DNA from: Verrucomicrobiales bacterium
GTDB lineage: Bacteria > Verrucomicrobiota > Verrucomicrobiia > Limisphaerales > UBA9464
Length of the DNA stretch: 6,514 nt
Direction of reading: 5' to 3'
NCBI GenBank assembly: GCA_003445095.1
Contig: DLVS01000314.1
Span: 1 to 6,514, forward strand
The translations under genes were made by a program, and so were the position numbers. Below are positions 1 to 6,207 of the stretch, piece after piece. Position 1 is the stretch's first letter. Each line of letters begins with the position of its first letter. Below the pieces are notes generated by a model. It was not told the origin of the DNA and did no database searches. It saw nothing but the letters and a program-made list of their open reading frames with translations.

Positions 1-3000
1 AATCTGGTTCACGAAATGGAAACGCGGACTGGTCTGATCAGGTACATTACCAAATACCGCGTGATGCCCCACATCCTCATGGATTCCCCATAAATGGTCG
101 GAGGTCTGTAAGAAGACGTCGTCGTCATTATCAAACAATTCCGTTCCCCATTGGCGGGGAGCCAACCGCCTCGCTGAGTTGAGAATCCCGGGATGCAACA
201 GCATAAGCTGCATTACGGCATCGTCGGCGTAGGCAATGGAAGGATCCCCCCGTCGATAGCGGTGAATCTTACCCAAATAGTTATTGAGCAACCGGCGCTC
301 GGTCTGCGCCAAGTTCTCACCTGCCGCCAGATATGGGTCCATGAACTGGAAATCGATTCTTCCCACCGCGACTTCGAGCCGGCCCGGTAGGCTCGGGGCC
401 TGGGCGGTCAGCGGCACCTCTGGAGGGAGTGTCGAACGGTCGAACTTGCCGTCATTGGGATAGTTGTAATTGAGGTATTTGTTGTTGTTGATGTTCGCAG
501 CAACGGCAGTCGCGGAATCCGGCCACTCGACCGGTGTTGGGGGGTCGGGGTTCCAATTAACGGTGGAGCCGGATTGCTCCCACGACAAATCGCCATACCA
601 AGAATCGGCCGGCCAAGCGCCTGCGTGATCTGCGTGGCCGTCCTCGGCGGCGTCGAGACCAGAGTAAGGTACGGTCACATGTCCAATCAGATAGACCACG
701 TTGGGCACGCCTGCATGAGCCGCTACGGTGTCTCGGATGGTCTTCTTGATCGCGATCTGATTGGCTTTGTTCAAGGGCACGGTCTGCGAAATATAATTTA
801 GCCCTTGGGTTTGAGTTGGGTAGGGATAGGCGAGGTCTATATGCCGTTTGACGGGAAGATCGGTTACGGTCCAGCCATCGGTGATGAGATCTTGTTTGAG
901 AATTGCAACCGAGGCGGCGATGTCCGTCAGGAGATTCTCGTCGATCAGGAGAATTGCGTGACCGCGATTGTCGGCGAGAGCGCCTTTCCACGCGGCGACG
1001 GTGGTGGCGGCCGGTTTGCCGTTCCGATTCACCCGATATTCGAAGTATTTGCCCTCTCGCACCCCCGCTGTGGAGGGCGAGGTGACCAGAGGATCGAGCT
1101 TCGAATGGTCGAAGACGTTGCCCAAGCCGGTGTTCTCCCACGGCGGATCGGCCCACACGGGATTGGGCAACTCGCGTCTTTCTATCTTGTAGTTGTTGGG
1201 AACCTTGGCGGGATCCCCCTCCCAGCCACGGACCCATTTGAGACGCAACCCCGTGGATTCTTGGGAAGCCGAGAGAACTTGCGAACGGCGATCGTCCTCA
1301 AACCTTATCTTGGCCCAGCTTTTTGGCGAAAGATCCCCGTCCGCCCCGTCGAACAGCGAGATCGCATTAAAACTCTGCACTTGGTCGAGCCAGCCTTGCG
1401 CGCGAAGGGTTCCGCTGGCGGTCGAGCCGAACACCATTTCGGTGCCGGTTGGGGCTGTGTCCACGCCTCCCCCGTCGCCCATGCCGGCGCCGGCGACAAA
1501 TTCGTTCACTTTGGTCAGACTATTGACCTTCATCCACACCCCGCCGCGAGTCCAGGCGAGGTCCACTTCGTAGGCTCTCCGATGGGTCAGGTTCTGCTCG
1601 TCGTCCCGGGGAAGGGAAGTCACATAAGCGGTCCGCGTGCCTCCTCCCGCCTTGGGAACTCGAAAGACCAAGGCGCGGCCATTGGCGCTGACACTCAAAC
1701 TCCAAGTACCGCATTCGAATAAGCGGCATTCCGCCCCGGGCTGGTCGGTGCTATTGCCCAGGTACCAAGCGGGCACATACACAAAGTGAAGGGAGCCGTG
1801 TTGAAGCGTAAACGTGGAACTGTTGACCGGATATTTGAGCACGCCGGTGGTGCTCGCGTTGAAGACGGCCGCGTGGCCATCGAATAGAGCTTCCGGCGGG
1901 GTCGAAACCTGAGAGGCGGGCTGGAGGCCGCTGTCACTGAATTGGGTAGGAGTCGGCAGGGGTGGATTGCCAGCCATGGCGGTGAAGTTCCATTCTTGCA
2001 GTTGCGAAGCCTTGAGGATGGTTCCGTTGCTGATGAGTGGATCGGTGCCTTGCTCTAATTCGTCTGAATCATCGAACGGAGGGTCGGGAGTTTGCGGATC
2101 ATTGTCGGGAATGGTTTCGCCGTCAGCATTTGCCACCCACGGGTTGCTGCCAAACAGCAGCTCATCCCAGTCTCCGAGTCCGTCCCCATCGGTATCGGGA
2201 TTGAGCCAACTGGTTTCCGTGGTGTCCCAGTTGCCGTCCCCGTCAGTGTCCTCGATCCAATCGGGAATGCCGTCCGCGGCGTATTGGGTAATTAGGACCA
2301 TCGGGGTTTGGGGGTTGCTGTCATCATCCCAATAAGCGGACTTCAGCTCAGAATCGAGTCCACCAAAGCCTGTTTCCTTGTCATACGGCGCCGGGGCGAC
2401 GGCGTAATGAAAACCAATATCCACTTGAGAGACGCCTTCTTTGGGGGCTTGTCGCTCATCGGTTTGAGTAAGGATGTTTTCGACCGGAGCTGAGGGATCC
2501 GTCGTAAAATGATAAAGTCCCCTGACAGTGGCGAGCACGCTACCGACCTCGCGCAGGGAGGACAGACTCGGAGACGAACCGGCGCCCGCAGGATAGGGAC
2601 CGTAGGCACCGGGGGCGTAATCTGCGGTAAGTCCAGTCTTGTTGGACCCCGAAGAAACCGGAGGAGTGGATCCCACGTATCCATTGTGACTGATTTGCGC
2701 GGCCGTCGCCGACGGGCCGGTGGCGGTGAACGTGGATGCATCGAAGAGCGAGTCCTTGAGGCTCCAGAGCGGCGCCGAGAACCCGCTGGCCACGTCCACC
2801 AGATTCACCACCCCGAGCCGATGGAGGTTATTGCGCATGGTTACCGTGACTTGGCTGATTCCACTCTGGTTGGAATAACGAGAGCAAGTAATCGAACTCC
2901 GCACAAATAGGTTGTTGATCAGGTTGACGGTCGCGACGTCCAGGGTGCCAGCACACGGGCTGAGTACCGCGTTGTGAACCTGGCAGTCGCGCAACGAGAA

Positions 3001-5409
3001 CGTGTAGAGGGGCCAACTGGCGAAAGTGATTACGTTGCGGGAAGAGGTAGAACCGGCCAGAAAACCGAATTCGGTGAAACGCAAGTCGACGTTGGCCCCG
3101 GAGGATTGCGCGTAGATGGCCGAGAAAGAAGTTCCGGAGGCACCATAAAGCGTCGGCAGCTCCTGGACGGCAGACAAGCGGACCAGCCGGTTGAGGCGAC
3201 CGGGCAGGCCGGTGCCTTTAAACGATGCCGTAGAGTTCAGCGTAATGGCCGTGTTTCCGGCGAGACCGACGGCAATGCCGTTGGTGAAAGTAAGGGTTCC
3301 CGACACGCTCAGGTTGGAGACAATGAAGTCCAGTTTGGGATACCGATATCCTGGAAGCAACCGATCTTGCGAGGTTGGTCCACTGGGGGGAGGGCGGGGT
3401 CCATATACTTGAGTGGCCGAGCTGGAGCCGGAGAGGATCTCGGGCTTAAGGCCAGTGAAGTTTTGCCAATCGGGATAACTGGGAACGCCACCAAAACCGG
3501 CGAGATTCCAGAGCGGGCTATTGGCGGGAATGTAGTGAGCGCCCTGCCCGGCACTCTCAAACATCATCGTTGGGGCAATGTACATGTGAAACGTGCTGGA
3601 ACAGTCAAAGTCCGGGCTGTTGCAGGTGGGGGTAGTCGCCATGTTGACAAGAACACTGCTCGCCAAAGTTACCGACGAATTATCCGGGTTGTACTGGCTT
3701 TGCCGAAAACTACTCGTGCCATCCACCGTCAGGTAGCTGCCCACCACGTGAGCAAAATAGAGATCTTTGAATACCGTAGTGCCACCCACCACCAGGGCGT
3801 TTTCTACGAAATACGAATCAGCGACCGAGCTTCCGAGCTGGAATTTCAAGGCGCCGTTGCAGTTTAAGAATTGGACATGCCGCACCGTGAGAGGCTTGGT
3901 CGGGTAATAATTTACCGCGCTAACACCCACTTGGGCATGCCGGACGGCGAGGTTAGCGAGCACCGCTGGCACGGTTTTAGCCGCTCCGTTCAAGAACAAG
4001 GCGGTTCCCGCGTAGGTCCCCTGTAGTGCTCCGGTGGAACCAGTGATGACGTCACCGACGGAATTGTCGTCGCGACCTGTGAATATAATCGGGCGGTATG
4101 TGCTCGCCTCCCAATTCACCACATCGTTCGTGGGATTGCCCCCTAAGATCAGCCCTGCTGCTCCCCCAGGGCTGTACTTGATCACGGTCCCGCCTTCGAA
4201 GGTCACTGTGCCGGTCAGGGTCACGGAATTCGTCACATAGTAGGTGGAATCGCCCTTGAAAAGTTGGTCGGGCACTGCGGTTACGACCGACCAGTCCACA
4301 ACAACACCCGGGGCGGTCAAAGGACCGAGGTGCGCGGAACCAAGGCGGTCCCGGGAGGCGACTTCCCTGCGGTCGGCCGCCGATTCCGACCAATCGGGCC
4401 GCCGTCCCGCGGCGCTGGGTCTGGCCGGCGGATTCCCTCTGGCCGTGTCGCGGGTGCGCTCCCACAAGTATGGCGAGTATCCAGCCTCTGGCAGTTCTTC
4501 CAAGAGCGGTTGGAGGTCTTCAAACGCGGCGGACTCTTCCAAGAAATCCCGTCCGTCGGCTTGCCAACGCCGTTTGGTTACGGGCACCGATTCCGGCGGT
4601 CGCTCGGGACGGTCTTCATAACGAAAGGCACTTCCGCGCTCCATCAAGAGCGAACCGAATTCAAGCTGGAGGTTTGGCCGCGTCCGCGAGGCGTCTTCTC
4701 GCGCTACCGGCAACTCTTGCTCCTGACTGGCGGTCGGGACCGTCTCGAATAACTCGGTGAGCACCAAAAAATCAGTGTTGGCGGGGTCGAGACCCAACAG
4801 TTCCGGCCGCGGCAGGCGAGCTCGAAGGATGACATCGCATTCCACTCGATCAGCCGCATAGACGACCCGCACATCGGCGGGAAATCCGGAAAAGGCGTTG
4901 CGGTAGAGGACGGTCCCATTCTCGACCTGCTCCCCTTTTGCCGACTGTAGTTCGCCCAACAGGACGGTCTCGCCGGAGGCTCGGTCTTGCAGCACCAATT
5001 GGACTGGGGTGGAGCGGAGGCGGACGCCTTCGGCGCTGACGACTTCCACGGCGCCGGCAACCTCCAAGTCTTCGGCGAGGGCCACGTGGTGTGGACCTTG
5101 GCGGGCAATCCACCCGCCGAGGACAGGCTCGAAGGCCGCGACTGTCTCGCGCCATTCGCCATCAACAAGGTAGTGGGAACCTGGCGAGATAACCGTGTAG
5201 CGATTGGTTAACCACTGGGTTTGGCCCAGTTCGTCCACGATGGTTTCTACCGTTTCTTCAACGCGATGATGCGGTCCACGCTCGACCACGATGGGGACAA
5301 CTTCGGATTTCGCTGTCGGCTGCTCGGCGGCGTGAAGCCAGGCGGGAGCGGCGAAGGAGATGAGTAGGAAGAAGAGAGAGGGACGAAACGATGAGAGGTC
5401 GGAGGGCAT
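1..5409 (-). CDS. Giant secreted multidomain protein (beta-helix, TSP3, LamG-like, Fn3-like, C25/caspase-like), 3' end missing
   Basis: One open frame of 1803 codons runs off the left edge. The ATG at 5409-5407 directly follows an in-frame TAA, and the only SD-like hint is GGA about 5 nt upstream. Residues 1-27 form a signal peptide with hydrophobic core LFFLLISFAAPAWL, so the protein is exported. Residues 29-225 are a beta-rich domain with two GPHH motifs (45-48, 105-108). Residues 226-363 are a charged Arg/Pro/Glu-rich linker. Residues 364 to about 950 are Gly/Asn/Ser/Val-rich short strands (for example TLTGTVTFEGGTVIKY), typical of a right-handed beta-helix. Residues 1044-1123 carry TSP3-like calcium repeats, with DTDGDG at 1054-1059 and 1072-1077. 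Residues 1175-1370 resemble a LamG/concanavalin jelly roll. Residues 1374-1475 resemble Fn3 (LRLKW, YKIERR, KYFEYRV). Residues 1482-1803 resemble the alpha/beta half of a C25 gingipain or caspase-like fold: AILLID, VVYLIGHVTVPYS, DSWYGDL, EVAVGRID. The catalytic part would lie outside the window. Function is unknown; adhesion, polymer binding or proteolysis are possible. The gene reading is certain, the domain names less so. Confidence 0.93.
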   Translation of the reverse strand, partial: MPSDLSSFRPSLFFLLISFAAPAWLHAAEQPTAKSEVVPIVVERGPHHRVEETVETIVDELGQTQWLTNRYTVISPGSHYLVDGEWRETVAAFEPVLGGWIARQGPHHVALAEDLEVAGAVEVVSAEGVRLRSTPVQLVLQDRASGETVLLGELQSAKGEQVENGTVLYRNAFSGFPADVRVVYAADRVECDVILRARLPRPELLGLDPANTDFLVLTELFETVPTASQEQELPVAREDASRTRPNLQLEFGSLLMERGSAFRYEDRPERPPESVPVTKRRWQADGRDFLEESAAFEDLQPLLEELPEAGYSPYLWERTRDTARGNPPARPSAAGRRPDWSESAADRREVASRDRLGSAHLGPLTAPGVVVDWSVVTAVPDQLFKGDSTYYVTNSVTLTGTVTFEGGTVIKYSPGGAAGLILGGNPTNDVVNWEASTYRPIIFTGRDDNSVGDVITGSTGALQGTYAGTALFLNGAAKTVPAVLANLAVRHAQVGVSAVNYYPTKPLTVRHVQFLNCNGALKFQLGSSVADSYFVENALVVGGTTVFKDLYFAHVVGSYLTVDGTSSFRQSQYNPDNSSVTLASSVLVNMATTPTCNSPDFDCSSTFHMYIAPTMMFESAGQGAHYIPANSPLWNLAGFGGVPSYPDWQNFTGLKPEILSGSSSATQVYGPRPPPSGPTSQDRLLPGYRYPKLDFIVSNLSVSGTLTFTNGIAVGLAGNTAITLNSTASFKGTGLPGRLNRLVRLSAVQELPTLYGASGTSFSAIYAQSSGANVDLRFTEFGFLAGSTSSRNVITFASWPLYTFSLRDCQVHNAVLSPCAGTLDVATVNLINNLFVRSSITCSRYSNQSGISQVTVTMRNNLHRLGVVNLVDVASGFSAPLWSLKDSLFDASTFTATGPSATAAQISHNGYVGSTPPVSSGSNKTGLTADYAPGAYGPYPAGAGSSPSLSSLREVGSVLATVRGLYHFTTDPSAPVENILTQTDERQAPKEGVSQVDIGFHYAVAPAPYDKETGFGGLDSELKSAYWDDDSNPQTPMVLITQYAADGIPDWIEDTDGDGNWDTTETSWLNPDTDGDGLGDWDELLFGSNPWVANADGETIPDNDPQTPDPPFDDSDELEQGTDPLISNGTILKASQLQEWNFTAMAGNPPLPTPTQFSDSGLQPASQVSTPPEALFDGHAAVFNASTTGVLKYPVNSSTFTLQHGSLHFVYVPAWYLGNSTDQPGAECRLFECGTWSLSVSANGRALVFRVPKAGGGTRTAYVTSLPRDDEQNLTHRRAYEVDLAWTRGGVWMKVNSLTKVNEFVAGAGMGDGGGVDTAPTGTEMVFGSTASGTLRAQGWLDQVQSFNAISLFDGADGDLSPKSWAKIRFEDDRRSQVLSASQESTGLRLKWVRGWEGDPAKVPNNYKIERRELPNPVWADPPWENTGLGNVFDHSKLDPLVTSPSTAGVREGKYFEYRVNRNGKPAATTVAAWKGALADNRGHAILLIDENLLTDIAASVAILKQDLITDGWTVTDLPVKRHIDLAYPYPTQTQGLNYISQTVPLNKANQIAIKKTIRDTVAAHAGVPNVVYLIGHVTVPYSGLDAAEDGHADHAGAWPADSWYGDLSWEQSGSTVNWNPDPPTPVEWPDSATAVAANINNNKYLNYNYPNDGKFDRSTLPPEVPLTAQAPSLPGRLEVAVGRIDFQFMDPYLAAGENLAQTERRLLNNYLGKIHRYRRGDPSIAYADDAVMQLMLLHPGILNSARRLAPRQWGTELFDNDDDVFLQTSDHLWGIHEDVGHHAVFGNVPDQTSPRFHFVNQI

Positions 5410-5535
5410 TTATTCCGATGGTTTAAAGTTGATGGGTACTCCAGTAGTAAGAGGCTTTTATCCTGAGAGTAATAATGTGGCTATTTCTTCTGGTCACATA
5501 TGTCAATAGGTTTCTTGGGGTACTGTCTTCGACTC
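5410..5535. other. AT-richer upstream region of the giant secreted protein gene
   Basis: This stretch between the ATG of the leftward gene and the MITE-like element is visibly richer in A and T than its surroundings, and it must hold the leftward gene's 5' leader if transcription starts nearby. Read leftward, it has a perfect TTGACA at 5506-5501, but no good -10 hexamer 16-19 nt further on (TAGCCA at the 17-nt spacing). I therefore do not call a promoter. An 8-bp palindrome, ACATATGT, overlaps the TTGACA. No open frame here looks coding. Confidence 0.4.
5525..5535 (+). repeat. Left flanking direct repeat (putative target-site duplication)
   Basis: GTCTTCGACTC here recurs identically at 5719-5729, just outside the other end of the inverted-repeat element. 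The match extends to 13 bp (CTGTCTTCGACTC) if the two bases to the left, which at the right copy belong to the inverted repeat, are counted. Confidence 0.6.
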
Positions 5536-5551
5536 AGGGCTGCCTCAAGCT
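5536..5551 (+). repeat. Left terminal inverted repeat
   Basis: AGGGCTGCCTCAAGCT is complementary at 15 of 16 positions to the right end at 5703-5718. The complementarity gains one more base on each side (5535 with 5719). Confidence 0.65.
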
Positions 5552-5598
5552 CTGAAATTGGGTGGTACGCAACGAGCGCTCCAGGGGTGGAGCGGAGC

Positions 5599-5614
5599 GC
5601 GGACTTCAGTCCGC
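5599..5614. other. Perfect 7-bp hairpin inside the MITE-like element
   Basis: GCGGACT (5599-5605) and AGTCCGC (5608-5614) are exact complements around a TC loop. An alternative stem, GCGCTCC (5576-5582) with GGAGCGC (5594-5600), shares two bases with it, so the two folds compete. No T-tract follows on either strand, so this is not an intrinsic terminator. Confidence 0.6.
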
Positions 5615-5702
5615 AGAGCGCTGTTCGCGGATGGGGCGTTGAAAGTCTCCTTGAGCGTGGCCCGATTTGACCGTCCGGGGAATAAATTCCGGGCTCCAAG
5701 GG

Positions 5703-5718
5703 AGCTTGATGCAGCCCT
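5703..5718 (-). repeat. Right terminal inverted repeat
   Basis: AGCTTGATGCAGCCCT is the inverted partner of 5536-5551, with a single mismatch (T opposite C, in the GATG versus CCTC segment). Its inner part also pairs with GCTCC at 5693-5697 in a small 5-bp, 3-nt-loop hairpin. Confidence 0.65.
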
Positions 5719-5729
5719 GTCTTCGACTC
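5719..5729 (+). repeat. Right flanking direct repeat (putative target-site duplication)
   Basis: Identical copy of the 11-mer at 5525-5535, abutting the right terminal inverted repeat. Eleven base pairs is long for a classical target-site duplication, so the direct repeat may instead be part of the repeat family's own consensus. Confidence 0.6.
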
Positions 5730-6207
5730 CGCAAGCGCTCAGGTGGACGAAAGCCGAATGGGGGAAATATCCCTAGTGTTGTGGGCATTGGGTCACTTCC
5801 CGTTAAATCCATCCATTCCTTTCTACTCTACTGGTTCTGACTCCTGCTTGTGGATGGACTGCGGATTTTGTGGTCTGCCATCCAACGCAGCATCGAAAAC
5901 GGGTCGGTCCTCACTATTGGTGGTCAGATTCCCTTTCTACTGCGGGCGGTGGCGCTCAACATCTGGCTTAGGTGGCTGGTGCTCCCCAGGTTGTTCCTCG
6001 CCGGAGTTGGGCCTGACCGTCGCCCTGGCTTGTCATGCGGCGGCCGGGGGCGCCCGCCGCACTCCGACAGCCGAGAGCTGCTGTCCCACTATGGGTGCAG
6101 TGCCCGAAAGCGTTCCGCCAAACCCAGAAACATCAGTCGGCGCTTGCACGAGTCGGTTCGGCTCGTACCGTGCGGCTTCTTCGACGCCCCAAGGCGCCTC
6201 TGTTTCG
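5730..6207. other. Long non-coding leader upstream of gcvP, no gene supported
   Basis: About 480 bp lie between the repeat element and the gcvP start. I see no convincing gene, tRNA or glycine riboswitch. Direct observations are these. TCCATCCA (5808-5815) can pair with TGGATGGA (5851-5858), which can alternatively pair with CCATCCA (5878-5884). A GC-rich hairpin lies at 6036-6061. The gcvP reading frame stays open upstream as far as a TGA at 5707-5709, with in-frame ATGs at 5758, 5854 and 6091. The translation of that extension is Cys/Ser/Pro-rich and unlike GcvP, so I treat it as non-coding. Confidence 0.5.
6036..6061. other. GC-rich stem-loop in the gcvP upstream region
   Basis: TGCGGCGG (6036-6043) and CCGCCGCA (6054-6061) form a perfect 8-bp stem around a 10-nt loop. 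A second complementary pair, CGGAGT (6002-6007) with ACTCCG (6061-6066), could close a larger structure around it, sharing base 6061. There is no U-run, so terminator function is unlikely. It could be a leader structure or simply GC-rich chance pairing. Confidence 0.4.

Larger units (their letters stand above)
5536..5718. mobile_element. MITE/REP-like 183-bp element with terminal inverted repeats and flanking direct repeats
   Basis: The left end AGGGCTGCCTCAAGCT (5536-5551) and the right end AGCTTGATGCAGCCCT (5703-5718) are inverted repeats matching at 15 of 16 positions. The element is bracketed by an 11-bp direct repeat, GTCTTCGACTC, at 5525-5535 and 5719-5729, consistent with a target-site duplication. 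Inside are nested self-complementary segments: CAACG/CGTTG (5570-5574, 5637-5641), two copies of the palindrome AGCGCT (5575-5580, 5617-5622), the hairpin GCGGACT-TC-AGTCCGC (5599-5614), and smaller hairpins at 5679-5690 and 5693-5705. There is no coding capacity, so any movement would need a transposase acting in trans. It could instead be an immobile structured repeat or an RNA-forming element. The inverted and direct repeats are seen directly; mobility is inferred. Confidence 0.6.

Noticed and set aside
805..3867. Long plus-strand open frames (for example 805-1722 and 2974-3867) opposite the giant gene
   Set aside because: They lie in the exact antisense codon register of the minus-strand gene, whose codons rarely complement to stops. 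Their translations show no domain pattern or signal peptide, while the minus strand gives one continuous multidomain protein.
5477..5506. Sigma70-type promoter for the leftward gene based on TTGACA at 5506-5501
   Set aside because: The -35 match is perfect, but the hexamers at 16-19 nt spacing fit TATAAT poorly, so the match could be chance.
5590..5622. Intrinsic terminator at the GCGGACT hairpin
   Set aside because: No T-tract follows on either strand, and both flanking genes point away from it, so no transcript is expected to end here.
5481..5812. Small frames crossing the repeat element (5481-5699 minus, 5558-5776 plus, 5606-5812 minus)
   Set aside because: They run across inverted and direct repeats and hairpins and have no recognisable product. 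The repeat structure explains the sequence better.
5730..6207. Glycine riboswitch upstream of gcvP
   Set aside because: I searched by eye for the conserved glycine aptamer core and the tandem arrangement and found neither. A covariance-model search would settle it.
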